A stretch of DNA of 64,000 bases from positions 12,979,385 to 13,043,384 of the forward strand of contig JASFXZ010000010.1 in assembly GCA_032209605.1 (NCBI GenBank), in the 5' to 3' direction. Below the pieces are notes generated by a model. It was not told the DNA's origin. It searched no databases and saw nothing but the letters and a program-made list of their open reading frames with translations. The DNA comes from Mactromeris polynyma (Eukaryota > Mollusca > Bivalvia > Venerida > Mactridae). Positions 35,211 to 47,536 of the stretch are shown in pieces (positions within the stretch are counted from its first letter, which is position 1; the number at the start of each line of letters is the position of its first letter). A program made the translations under genes and the position numbers.

Positions 35211-35499
35211 GATGACATTGCTATTTGATAATAAAAATGTAAAAATAAAAAGAAATAAAAAATAATAATAGTAAAAATAAAATAATGATAATACTAATAG
35301 TATGATAAAAGTAATAGTAATAATAATAACAAGAACAACACATATTCTTAAAACTACGCCTAATACAAAAACGATAACATGTTGAGCAAATGATTTGAAA
35401 TATTTCTGTAGAAACGCGGCGAAATTGTGTGCGTTAAAAGAATTGGAAGAATCTTAAATTAAACATGGAGATAAAGCAGGGTCATTAAGATTCAAAACT

Positions 35500-35579
35500 G
35501 TCACGTGATCAACGATACACAATTTTCACTAACAGTGGGTCGCCATCTTGTTTTGAACTGCGTAACGTTTGCAAGAACT
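35500..35579 (+). promoter_or_regulatory. Possible promoter and noncoding first exon (B1)
   Basis: A CACGTG E-box (35502-35507) is followed by GTCGCCATCTTG (35539-35550), close to the reverse form of the YY1 motif found at many animal transcription starts. A donor-like GTAAGT follows at 35580. An acceptor-like TTGTTTTTGCAG lies about 400 bp on. Repeated in B2, B3 and B4. No coding exon is linked, so this is tentative. Confidence 0.25.
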
Positions 35580-35580
35580 G

Positions 35581-36902
35581 TAAGTATTCTGAATTTTTAT
35601 TATAAATGTTGTTATTTTGATGTTCTCAAGTCGCCAGTATAATCGCGACATTTATTTAGTACACAAATCTAGTTTTAAATCTGCATGACATATCCTCTCT
35701 TGACCCAATTGTTTGGTTAAATAACTTGTAAGGTGCTGACCTAGTTATCAATATTAGACAGACTGGATCAGTACGCGGACAATACCAGTACGCGGACACT
35801 TCCATATTTAGCGTTCCGTTAACGATTTAAACTTTCTTGACGTCAAAATAACTCACAATTATTCGCACGGTACTTGTTCTTCTTCCGGTATCTGGTATCG
35901 AACGCGTATTTGTACTATTCCTGGTTTTTAACTTACAAGCAGGCGAACTCGGGTTGAGAAACGTAAACAAACATTGTTTTTGCAGTCAACAAGTACATTT
36001 TGGCTGTCTGTTTAAATCATCTTCAAATCAATAAATGAGAAAGAATATTGACAGGCTTTAATAATTAAAAGGCCATTTTTAAAAGGTCTCGCCAAAATAT
36101 TCTACATGAAGCCAGAAATGTTTCGTTACAATTCCTGAACTATCATCCTAATCATTTGGGCGTTTGCATATGACATGATGTGTACAGTTATGCACCAAAA
36201 TCTTTTCATATTTTTGCCACACAGAGCATAATTCCATTTCATGAAGAAGTTTATTGCTCAAACAGTGATCTAGATATCATCAGTATGAGTGTTATTGGAT
36301 ATATTATATGATTACTTTGTCACTTGTCGGTATTTACTTTTATTTAAATCGTATAAGTGTTTACGAAGTAGGCAAATTAACTGGTTGTGTAATATGTTAA
36401 AGTGCCCGTTTTGTATATACATGTAATGTTGTTCTTCTTTGTTTCTGTTCTTTTATATGCTGTGTAAATATGTAATGCTCTTCATTTATTGGAGAAAATA
36501 AAGAATATATAAGGTAAAGTCTAATATTTTGGACCTGTCACAAGTCACATGCTTGACATTTCTCTAAATTGCAACTAATAATATCTATATGACCATTTAT
36601 GCACTTATTAATTCATTAAAATCTCGTCTTTGTACAAGCATAATAGATATACATAATAGGTAGACAATAAAGAGCATAAAAAATAATGTACAAAGCCATT
36701 CAAATAAGAACTATAAGAGACTATACAAGTATATACATCAGACTTAAAAAAAATACAAAATGTAAACGATATACAACATGTATTATAAGTAGCCAAACTG
36801 TTAACATAAATATTTAATTTAGACCATACTATAATAATAAATTATCTATACAAAATGCTTTACCTTAGTTGTAAAATCATATAACAGGTTTTTCAGAAAA
36901 GT
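35581..36902. other. B1 middle part, no gene seen
   Basis: AT-rich. From 36512 the sequence (AAGGTAAAGTCTAATATTTT) matches the A region from 19078. A possible LINE or gene 3' end lies near 36498 (GGAGAAAATAAAGAATATAT). Nothing else recognised. Confidence 0.4.
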
Positions 36903-37538
36903 TAACAACTTCAACTTAGTTTATTGTCGTAAACAGTACAGTTTCTTGACATACAAAAATACATTACAATATAATTTTAAACAAGGTCATACGTTACATG
37001 GCACGTATACATAGTTATTTATAAGAAAAGAAAAAAAATAACATTTTCTAGACATATACACATACATAGGTAACACCAAATAAATAATACATAATATTTT
37101 TCTAGACATATACACATACATAGGTAACACCAAATAAATAATACATAATATGGTTCCAACTACGACCAAGTAATGACAATAGCTCCTCAAAATATTTGGT
37201 ATGGGAGGCTTAATGTGACTAGTAACTAGTCTAAACAATGTAGTTGACAAAATAATTTCTTATGACAAATGCTTGGGAAATAAATTTACCAATGTTTATC
37301 AATATATGTTTGTTATCAGATTTCATCATTTTTAGAATTTGAATACACTTGGGTGTCTGACATAATATGGTTTAATGAACTCCTTTCTGCGACCATTGTA
37401 AAAGGGACATATGATAAGAAAATGATACTCATCTTGTATATCATTTGAATGACATAAAGTACAATAACGTTCTGATCGTTCTTCTCTATGACGACCATAT
37501 CGGCCTGCTTCAATACCATCATCGTTGGAAAGAATATA
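36903..37538 (-). pseudogene. Second LINE C-terminal fragment in B1
   Basis: The minus strand from 37538 reads YILSNDDGIEAGRYGRHREE, then the knuckle YCTLC-x8-EYHFLIIC and PFYNGRRKEF, ending at a stop near 37330. The 3' UTR contains a direct duplication of about 57 bp (37048-37150). The LINE is interrupted on its upstream side by the MITE at 37539. Confidence 0.75.
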
Positions 37539-37802
37539 CAGTAAAACCTCACATAAAGACCACCTCAATAACAAGACCATCTCAATAACAAGACCACCTC
37601 AATAACAAGACCATCTCAATAACAAGACCACCTCAATAACAAGACCACCTCAATAACACCTCAAAATAAAGACCACAATCTTCAAGTCCATTTTCACTTT
37701 TGTACTCTAAATTCACCCCAATATCAATACCCCCCCCCCCCCCCAATAAGAAGACCAGTGTTCAAGAGTCACAAAGGTGGTCTTATTATTGAGGTTTTAC
37801 TG
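37539..37802 (+). mobile_element. MITE family 2 in B1 (264 bp)
   Basis: Ends CAGTAAAACCTCACAT and ATTGAGGTTTTACTG with TA on both sides. Inside are six copies of a 17-bp unit (AAGACCACCTCAATAAC, with CATCTC variants) and a run of 15 C. It is inserted into the LINE fragment at 36903-37538. Confidence 0.88.
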
Positions 37803-38075
37803 TATATAAGTTTCTCAACATCTGTGAAATTTGTAAAAGTTATGTTATTTTCAGAGCATTCACCGTCGACAGGTCGAATAAATCGAACTATGGGTTTAAC
37901 AAAAGTAATCATTTAATTACGGAAAAATTACCAGAAATCATCACGGAAACATTATAAGCAACTGGCTGGTATATATGCAATGTTGACACATACATCGTTT
38001 ATTCGTATATTCACGTAGCTTTTAAATGTGTAAGTAATGTCTAACATTTTCTTACTGCTATCGTTGCACATTTTA

Positions 38076-38214
38076 CATAAAGTAATGAACATGCTCTGTA
38101 TTATGTTATTATATACACATGTACTGTAACACTGTTCTGTCAGTATGCTTTGTATTGTCCTCATGGGCTATCAGCTATTTGGAAATAAAATAAATATATC
38201 TAAATATATATCAT
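38076..38214 (+). mobile_element. 140-bp LINE 3' tail insertion in B1
   Basis: The A units read CACATTTTACATATTCTGAT without a break; B has about 140 bp between CACATTTTACA and TATTCTGAT. The insert ends CATGGGCTATCAGC, TTTGGAAATAAAATAAATAT, a typical LINE 3' end with A/T tail. It is present in B1, B2 and B4. Confidence 0.75.
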
Positions 38215-38477
38215 ATTCTGATAATAAGCTGCTAATTAGTTCACTCTCGATCTGGTCGAGGCTGATAATTGTTTTTCTAGTATTTGTCTAGGATGCGCAT
38301 TTGCGCCTTTTTGTGCTTCAGTATCGTATTGTGTTATAACATTTTTAATTAGCAGCTTTTCCTCAGTTTTACCTGGTCAATAGTGTTGCATAGAACCTGA
38401 TAGTTTTTGTACTGTGAATACCTTCTCTTATAACAATTTGATGATGGGGTGCAATTATTTATACCACGGACATTTAA

Positions 38478-38640
38478 ACCGTGGGCCCGTTTTATCAATA
38501 TTCGTACGAACGAGCGTTCGCAAGATACGAAATGTTCATAAGAATTGTCTTACGAAAATACTTACGACCGTTTTATCAACGCGGTCGTTAGTATGACAGT
38601 AATCTTGCGAATAAGAATGTTCGTGCGCACAGTAAATCAG
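38478..38640 (+). repeat. Repeat with CCGTTTTATCAA motifs in B1
   Basis: CCGTTTTATCAA occurs twice (38486 and 38569) amid clustered palindromic words such as ATTCGTACGAACGAGCG and CAAGATACGAAATG. It is absent from the A units at this place. The kind of element is unknown. Confidence 0.4.
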
Positions 38641-39483
38641 TACACGCTCTTCTTTTAAAAAGACCTTCAATAATGATTACCTTTAACGAATGCAGAAACT
38701 GATTGTTAGAAAGTCGAAAGAAAGAATGAATACAGGCATTGTATTTCAATATATCTGTGGGCCGGATTGTGTTGCGTTAATGCAAACATATTCTAGCCAA
38801 CTTATTCAAAATACTGAAAAGAATCCCATGTCAGTTTTAGTTTGAATGGAAATTCTTTATAAAACAGATAATATGAATTCAAAGCTTATAAAATGCAAAA
38901 CTTCAATTATATCCACAAGTAGATTGAAACGTTTGCATTGAAATAAAATTGATTCATATTGACAACAAATGCTTAAAATTAACTAAATAGAACATTATTC
39001 GATAAAACTGTAAAATTATTGAATACATGTATATGGAAAAAATATTCTTTTTTTATTTACATTTTTTTAAATCAGAAAGAAGCCTTTTTCAGACCGCTGT
39101 TATTTTCCAAACGCCTTCACTTTATTAAAACGATATTTTGAAGTTTTAATAATACAAACCGATATTTAGACATGCAATATTTTTCTTCATCAAAAACATT
39201 TCAAGTTTAAATTGTGTCATTTTAAAAACAAATCTCTACCAGCTTACACTTTAAAGTTTAATTCTTGTCATTTATTAAATTATTTTAAAGCGGCTAGGCA
39301 TATTCATGTAAAAAAACTAGACAAACTAACTTCTCAGAGAAAGACGAACAAATTCGGTGGTCAGCTGCTTAAAAGTACTGGGACAACGTAACAGAACAGT
39401 ATTTAAATAAGATATGCCGGCAGATATGATCGCCTTATATTTCTTAAAACATCATGGGTGATCAGGTTTGCTATTGCATATAT
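38641..39483. other. B1 AT-rich stretch, nothing recognised
   Basis: Not found in the A units and with no identifiable element ends or exons. Confidence 0.35.
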
Positions 39484-39551
39484 ATGAGCGCCGCTGTATA
39501 TTTCCAACCTCTTTTGTAAGTGACGTGATTTCAAGGAAACGTCACTTACAG
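39484..39551 (-). repeat. MITE family 3 half-copy in B1, loop inverted
   Basis: Reads TATGAGCGCCGCTGTATATT then CAACCTCTTTTGTAAGTGAC and a loop GTGATTTCAAGGAAAC, the reverse of the A-unit order. Confidence 0.65.
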
Positions 39552-40377
39552 AGACGAGTGGTACCGTCCCACAGCACTTTTGTGCTTTGATTCTATACAT
39601 TGCCACTATATATACTGGAGTTACAAGAGACTATATAACAATCAATGTATTGTCCTGGTGGTGACTGGTGAAGCTAGTATGGTATAATTAAAACAGACAC
39701 ACATGTTGTCGAAAAAGGGCTTTATTTCTTAAAGCCGTAACAGTGTTAGACATTATATACCAACATAAGTTTGAATTAGGACATATATGGGCAAGAAAAA
39801 GCGCCACCGTTGAGTATGCTCAACGCAACATTTAATTATACACATATGTACACACTATATTTGCAATGCTAATATTGACTTAGAAGTTACCTTTAGACAA
39901 TAATAAAACACTGACACATGAAAACGGATGGGTGTATTAAATATCACTTCACGATATCATATTATATATATTTATGCAATAAACTATTGAATTATATAAA
40001 ATGTGGAAATTCGTGTTTTCCCCCCAACTATTTCACATTAAAATGAATCGGTTTACCGTTTACAAATAAAACAAGATTTGGGTATGATGGGACATACAAG
40101 TTTTCCATACGCGTATGAATTGTACATTATATATTTATGAATAACAATGTGATACATTTTAGTAAAATGCCTTACACTGGCTTAATATCATCATAACGAC
40201 AATTGCACAAAAATGTTAACTTACTTGTTTTAAAATGTGAGGAGAGCCATAGGTTTGAATTATTTATCCATATCAGCACTGGAATAATTAAACAAAACAG
40301 AAATCCAATTTTCTTTCCCCCCCTTTCATTTTTAAAGAAAGAAATATTTCCTGTGGAACGCATGGATAAGAAATGTA

Positions 40378-41362
40378 TTTTCCCGTGTTTGAGTGTAACG
40401 AATTAGCGGGAAAATGCTTTCCCTTGATTGGTTATGAACTGGTCAGTTATTACCTATTAGGGTATTAAAGTAAATCAAGGGGGAAAAGTGCGCCCGATGT
40501 AGGGCTCGAACCCACAACCCCCTAAACACTAGTACGGCGCTCTACCGACTGAGCTAACCGGGCGGCTGTCTAACCCCACATCACTACACTCCTCCCCCTC
40601 CCAGCATTTGAGGCTCAACCCTCGTGGGCCGTCAAACACCGCTGCCACCATTAAAGTATTTCACCCTAATTCAGGATAGAGAGGGGGTTACTCACTTGTG
40701 TTGTCTTGGTCTTTAATAGGTTCACTCTGTCTACGAATGTAGCTAGCTTTATTACTACAAAATAGCGTGGTATACGTCTTAGCGTCTCTGCTTCTAACGA
40801 ATAACTGCCAAGACCCTAAGTTCTCGTGCACCGAGATTTGTCCTTGCCGCTAGGGTCGTTAGCCAATCAGAGTCGTTCTTACTATGACGCGTTGGGCCGC
40901 TTATGTATCGACGGTCACAACAGTATACACGAGGTGTGGTCATTTAGCGTTGGGTATTCACAGTAACAGGTTTACCGACATATTTCTTTTTAAATTGTTT
41001 CATGAAGGTTCACACTGATCAAGGATATACTTTGCATAATATTAGAAATATTTTGTTTGTTTTGTGTATTGTATATATCTTAATATTTATTTGAGATGGT
41101 TAGAAAAATAACATAGAATTTATCTATAGTTATTATAGATAAATAGAACATTTGAACAAGGCATGTGTATAAAAGACATTATTATAATGTGGTACGTGAG
41201 GTGTTATCATTACGAGTATGGAATGTAATTTCGGGTTGTTACGTGTGCAGCATACCCAAACGCTTTCAACAAATTAAAACAGTAAACTGATGTTAGTATT
41301 ATGTTTTGTTTCTATAGTATAGAGAGTTATCGAGGGTGTCAAAGTTCTGAGTAAGTTAGGGG
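40378..41362 (+). mobile_element. About 1-kb insert in B1 carrying a tRNA-Thr-like sequence
   Basis: The A units read GGATAAGAAAGGAAACACTG continuously (24358). In B1 about 985 bp lies between GGATAAGAAA and GGAAATACTG. The insert contains the tRNA-like sequence 40492-40563 and a less AT-rich stretch (40560-40960). No terminal repeats or protein motif were found, so its class is unknown. Confidence 0.6.
40492..40563 (-). tRNA. tRNA-Thr(AGT)-like sequence, possibly a pseudogene
   Basis: 72 bases with a seven-pair acceptor (GCCCGGT/ATCGGGC, one G-T), D-arm GCTC-AGTCGGTA-GAGC, loop CTAGTGT (T33 present, anticodon AGT) and T-arm GTGGG-TTCGAGC-CCTAC. The anticodon stem CCGTA/TTAGG has two mismatches, which argues for a pseudogene or SINE head. 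Repeated in B2 at 49814-49885. Confidence 0.5.
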
Positions 41363-41403
41363 AAAGGAAATACTGCAGTATACATACACATAAATGAATA
41401 TTA

Positions 41404-41527
41404 GTGCAGTCCGTGCGACCTGGTTATTATGTCAATATCCATATCCAGGGCAAATACACAAATGTGTGCAGTCCGTGCGACCTGGTTATTATGTCAATAT
41501 CCATATCCAGGGCAAATACACAGTTAT
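41404..41527 (+). repeat. 62-bp tandem duplication in B1
   Basis: GTGCAGTCCGTGCGACCTGG and the next 42 bases are repeated once directly (41404 and 41466). B2 carries the same pair with one substitution. Confidence 0.9.
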
Positions 41528-42069
41528 ATTTGTAAATATTACCTAATGTTTGTTCGTGCTACTGTTTATTTGTATCTGTTGTTATCCTTTGTCGTAATGT
41601 CTCTGAACTGATAATTGCCTCCTGATGTCTTCCACTTAAACTTGAAACTTATTTATGTGATTATATATGACAACAGAGTAATGTATTAGTGATACATGTG
41701 TATATTGGTGCATTGCGCTGATGCCATACCTAATTGTTAACTAATTTTATATTGATTTTATTCGTAGGATTAATTAATCTGATCATGGTGACTTCTATTT
41801 TCACATGTTTGAATATATTAATATTGTTTCGGATTTGACAGGGTCAAAAGAAGAAGGGGGCTGATAATGTAACAGAAACTTAAAGAATTTGCTCATTTAA
41901 AAAAAAAGAAAAAAGGTCAAGATCAGGTTAATTTGTTCGACTGAATTTTTATAAAGTGTGATCACCATCCCCACCTCCAAATCCTTGTGTTTACGCCCGT
42001 CATTGTATATACGTTTATTATTACCATTTGTCCACATGTTATTGCAAAACATATGGTTTTGCAATCTGT

Positions 42070-42101
42070 GTTTGAAAATAAAAGTTCTGTTCTGTTCTGT
42101 A
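42070..42101 (+). repeat. LINE tail with GTTCT repeats in B1
   Basis: GAAAATAAAAGTTCTGTTCTGTTCTG looks like a LINE 3' end of the same tail type as at 33706, in opposite orientation. The upstream extent is unclear. Confidence 0.45.
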
Positions 42102-43029
42102 ACTTTATAGGCTAGAAAAGAATAATAATACATTGTAAGGAGTACCTGGAGCACCAGAAATTGCATTTAGATATCTTTATTTTATTTTTATATTCACTGG
42201 AGTACCAGCTTGATATTAATAACTTTGGAATAATATTATAACTTTATGTAACTGGATTTCCAGACATTGTTTTAATGCGAAATAAAAAGTAAACAAAACG
42301 GAAGGACTTTGTGAATCTTTGCGGACTTCACTATAATCTACACGTACACAGAAAATCTACAAAAACTACTTCATAATACCTATCACCAAGCGTATTCATG
42401 CAACTTTAGAGTTTTGAAAAAAACTATCAAAAAAGATGAAATACAAAGGTACAATGTCACAATTGGAGTAGTATTTTTGTTGTTGAATTATTACTAGTCT
42501 TAGGTTCACACTCAGGATTTCAAAATTTACTTACAAAAAAGGGGGGGAGCAGTTTTGGGCAGACTATGTCTCTGTATATGTCTGTAGAATATTAATCTTT
42601 AGTTTGTCATCAATGGTGAATATTTTCTTCATTCATTGTCAAATTTAAGCATTTTGTTATATATTTTTGCCATAAAAAATGCTGTCTTTAGCAGTATGTT
42701 AACTTGATTTTTAAATGAATTAATAGTTGGAGCTATATTTAGTAACTTGAAGTGGTATAAGTTATATTTGGCCAGGATAATTATATATAGTTAACATTGT
42801 TTAGTACAACACATTTTAAATAATGGTAACAGATTATAATGCGACGTGTGTCAATATGTGACAGTGTTTATAGAAATGCATTGTGGTATGTAGGACCTTA
42901 TTATTCCCAGATCATATTCTTCGCAGGTCTGGGAAAAATAGGATCATATTCTTCACAGTTTTAAATTGTGACATATATGATTGACCAAAATGTTGTAACA
43001 AGAGAATCATTCTCTTCACAGATTTTGTC

Positions 43030-44534
43030 AGAACAGAACAGAACAATTCCTTTATTTTTACATTTCACGCAGATTACAAATGTAATGACATGTGTACATA
43101 AAATAACATAATTACATAATGGTATAAGTAATGGCGTTACAATTTTTGTTTATTGGATGGTGATTAAATTTGGGTTTTTGTTGTTGTTGTTTTTGTTTTT
43201 TACTTGGTGGGGATTGCGATTCCATATACAAACTTGAAACTTGAATTTAACAAACAAAAAATAAATAATTATAATAAAAAATAAGAGTGTGTATGAAAAA
43301 TCATTATGAAAATCATTTTGCAGGTATCTATGGGACATATATACAGTTTGTACTTCAAACAATATAACATATTTATTGTATATACAACAGGTTCCATGTA
43401 GCACGTGGATCCACTGCATAAGATCAACCTTACATAAACAATTGGTATGGCCTGGTAATTTTACCAATTTTATGAACGAACTATTTTGAAACATTGCACG
43501 TGGAACACATTTTACACATTTTACAATAATATTAATGTAACGTAGTATAGAAAACTGTTGATGATTGTAAAAAATGTGGATTTATGGTACAGCTGGGATT
43601 TTAGATGAAGTAAGCTTTAATGTTTTGTTTAATAGATTTAAGTATTACCACGTGTATTAATTTATTTGTGTAGTCTGGGCAACGGTTATTTAAATCCGCT
43701 TAAAGGCGTTCATTACTAATCGAACGTATTTCGCAAGTCTGTTTAGTAGAGGCTCATTTTTTGAGGAAAGCAATTGTTTAAATTTGAATATATTAGGTCT
43801 TTCAAAATATTTCTTTGGGATAAATTGGACTCGCAAATCCGTGAAATTAGTACAAACTAGTAATTAATGAAATTCGTCACCTATGGCATTTGTACAGCAT
43901 AGTGGACATTTACGGTCCGCGTGGGGTATGAATGATTGTCTCCATCGACCAGTTTCTATTGGAAATCTATGGTTCCCTGTACGAAAATGACTTAAAGAAA
44001 TACGTTGAGAGGTAGGGAGTTAATTGAGATAATCTTCAAAAACAACGCTGTCTTTAAAGCTACGATAGATATTACCTTTACTAGAAGTATCAAGTTTTGT
44101 TGACCAGTCTTGCATGAATTGATCTATTAAAGTTTGTTTAACAACTTTACGTATATGATTGCTTATAACAATATTTTGGTTTATCCATACTTGCGAATTT
44201 CCTGTTGAGTCTAAGATGTGTTTTATGTGTGCTCCCCATTTAAAGTTGTGTGTATTTTGTAGCATATACTGATAACACAAAAACGAAATTTTTGAATTAC
44301 TAGAGATTAATTTTTTCCAGAACCCAAACATCCGGGACTTAATGATAATTTCGATAGGATAGCGTCCAAGCTCCGCGTATAACATATATCGAGGAGTACT
44401 CTTTCGGGTCTTAGTAATATAACGTAAAAAATTTGTATGAACTTGTTCTATTATATCCAAATTTTCAAAGCCCCAAATTTCAGATCCGTAGGTTAATATG
44501 GGCAGCACAGTATGATCAAACAATTTCAACTGTC
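43030..44534 (-). pseudogene. LINE 3' fragment in B2, extra stop
   Basis: Same fragment as in B1 at 33706. A single base change near 44022 (GTAAAT to GTTAAT) adds a stop that shortens the frame to 169 residues (44529-44020). Confidence 0.85.
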
Positions 44535-46226
44535 GATGACATTGCTATTTGATAATAAAAATGTAAAAATAAAAAGAAATAAAAAATAATAATAGTAAAA
44601 ATAAAATAATGATAATACTAATAGTATGATAAAAGTAATAGTAATAATAATAACAAGAACAACACATATTCTTAAAACTACGCCTAATACAAAAACGATA
44701 ACATGTTGAGCAAATGATTTGAAATATTTCTGTAGAAACGCGGCGAAATTGTGTGCGTTAAAAGAATTGGAAGAATCTTAAATTAAACATGGAGATAAAG
44801 CAGGGTCATTAAGATTCAAAACTGTCACGTGATCAACGATACACAATTTTCACTAACAGTGGGTCGCCATCTTGTTTTGAACTGCGTAACGTTTGCAAGA
44901 ACTGTAAGTATTCTGAATTTTTATTATAAATGTTGTTATTTTGATGTTCTCAAGTCGCCAGTATAATCGCGACATTTATTTAGTACACAAATCTAGTTTT
45001 AAATCTGCATGACATATCCTCTCTTGACCCAATTGTTTGGTTAAATAACTTGTAAGGTGCTGACCTAGTTATCAATATTAGACAGACTGGATCAGTACGC
45101 GGACAATACCAGTACGCGGACACTTCCATATTTAGCGTTCCGTTAACGATTTAAACTTTCTTGACGTCAAAATAACTCACAATTATTCGCACGGTACTTG
45201 TTCTTCTTCCGGTATCTGGTATCGAACGCGTATTTGTACTATTCCTGGTTTTTAACTTACAAGCAGGCGAACTCGGGTTGAGAAACGTAAACAAACATTG
45301 TTTTTGCAGTCAACAAGTACATTTTGGCTGTCTGTTTAAATCATCTTCAAATCAATAAATGAGAAAGAATATTGACAGGCTTTAATAATTAAAAGGCCAT
45401 TTTTAAAAGGTCTCGCCAAAATATTCTACATGAAGCCAGAAATGTTTCGTTACAATTCCTGAACTATCATCCTAATCATTTGGGCGTTTGCATATGACAT
45501 GATGTGTACAGTTATGCACCAAAATCTTTTCATATTTTTGCCACACAGAGCATAATTCCATTTCATGAAGAAGTTTATTGCTCAAACAGTGATCTAGATA
45601 TCATCAGTATGAGTGTTATTGGATATATTATATGATTACTTTGTCACTTGTCGGTATTTACTTTTATTTAAATCGTATAAGTGTTTACGAAGTAGGCAAA
45701 TTAACTGGTTGTGTAATATGTTAAAGTGCCCGTTTTGTATATACATGTAATGTTGTTCTTCTTTGTTTCTGTTCTTTTATATGCTGTGTAAATATGTAAT
45801 GCTCTTCATTTATTGGAGAAAATAAAGAATATATAAGGTAAAGTCTAATATTTTGGACCTGTCACAAGTCACATGCTTGACATTTCTCTAAATTGCAACT
45901 AATAATATCTATATGACCATTTATGCACTTATTAATTCATTAAAATCTCGTCTTTGTACAAGCATAATAGATATACATAATAGGTAGACAATAAAGAGCA
46001 TAAAAAATAATGTACAAAGCCATTCAAATAAGAACTATAAGAGACTATACAAGTATATACATCAGACTTAAAAAAAATACAAAATGTAAACGATATACAA
46101 CATGTATTATAAGTAGCCAAACTGTTAACATAAATATTTAATTTAGACCATACTATAATAATAAATTATCTATACAAAATGCTTTACCTTAGTTGTAAAA
46201 TCATATAACAGGTTTTTCAGAAAAGT

Positions 46227-46862
46227 TAACAACTTCAACTTAGTTTATTGTCGTAAACAGTACAGTTTCTTGACATACAAAAATACATTACAATATAATT
46301 TTAAACAAGGTCATACGTTACATGGCACGTATACATAGTTATTTATAAGAAAAGAAAAAAAATAACATTTTCTAGACATATACACATACATAGGTAACAC
46401 CAAATAAATAATACATAATATTTTTCTAGACATATACACATACATAGGCAACACCAAATAAATAATACATAATATGGTTCCAACTACGACCAAGTAATGA
46501 CAATAGCTCCTCAAAATATTTGGTATGGGAGGCTTAATGTGACTAGTAACTAGTCTAAACAATGTAGTTGACAAAATAATTTCTTATGACAAATGCTTGG
46601 GAAATAAATTTACCAATGTTTATCAATATATGTTTGTTATCAGATTTCATCATTTTTAGAATTTGAATACACTTGGGTGTCTGACATAATATGGTTTAAT
46701 GAACTCCTTTCTGCGACCATTGTAAAAGGGACATATGATAAGAAAATGATACTCATCTTGTATATCATTTGAATGACATAAAGTACAATAACGTTCTGAT
46801 CGTTCTTCTCTATGACGACCATATCGGCCTGCTTCAATACCATCATCGTTGGAAAGAATATA
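46227..46862 (-). pseudogene. Second LINE C-terminal fragment in B2
   Basis: Copy of 36903-37538 with the same knuckle motif and stop and the same 57-bp duplication in the 3' UTR. Confidence 0.75.
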
Positions 46863-47124
46863 CAGTAAAACCTCACATAAAGACCACCTCAATAACAAGA
46901 CCATCTCAATAACAAGACCACCTCAATAACAAGACCATCTCAATAACAAGACCACCTCAATAACAAGACCACCTCAATAACACCTCAAAATAAAGACCAC
47001 AATCTTCAAGTCCATTTTCACTTTTGTACTCTAAATTCACCCCAATATCAATACCCCCCCCCCCCCAATAAGAAGACCAGTGTTCAAGAGTCACAAAGGT
47101 GGTCTTATTATTGAGGTTTTACTG
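46863..47124 (+). mobile_element. MITE family 2 in B2
   Basis: 262 bp, TA-flanked, six 17-bp repeats as in B1 but a run of 13 C. Confidence 0.88.
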
Positions 47125-47397
47125 TATATAAGTTTCTCAACATCTGTGAAATTTGTAAAAGTTATGTTATTTTCAGAGCATTCACCGTCGACAGGTCGAA
47201 TAAATCGAACTATGGGTTTAACAAAAGTAATCATTTAATTACGGAAAAATTACCAGAAATCATCACGGAAACATTATAAGCAACTGGCTGGTATATATGC
47301 AATGTTGACACATACATCGTTTATTCGTATATTCACGTAGCTTTTAAATGTGTAAGTAATGTCTAACATTTTCTTACTGCTATCGTTGCACATTTTA

Positions 47398-47536
47398 CAT
47401 AAAGTAATGAACATGCTCTGTATTATGTTATTATATACACATGTACTGTAACACTGTTCTGTCAGTATGCTTTGTATTGTCCTCATGGGCTATCAGCTAT
47501 TTGGAAATAAAATAAATATATCTAAATATATATCAT
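47398..47536 (+). mobile_element. LINE 3' tail insertion in B2
   Basis: Copy of the 38076-38214 insertion at the same position in the unit. Confidence 0.75.

Larger units (their letters stand above)
33160..42394 (+). repeat. Segmental duplication unit B1 (about 9.2 kb)
   Basis: Repeated as B2 at an offset of 9324 bp with very few differences. B1 lacks about 90 bp near 33252 (a segment with GGTTCACACTCAGGATTTCA) that B2, B3 and B4 carry. The stretch 36512-40360 is homologous to the A units. Confidence 0.95.
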
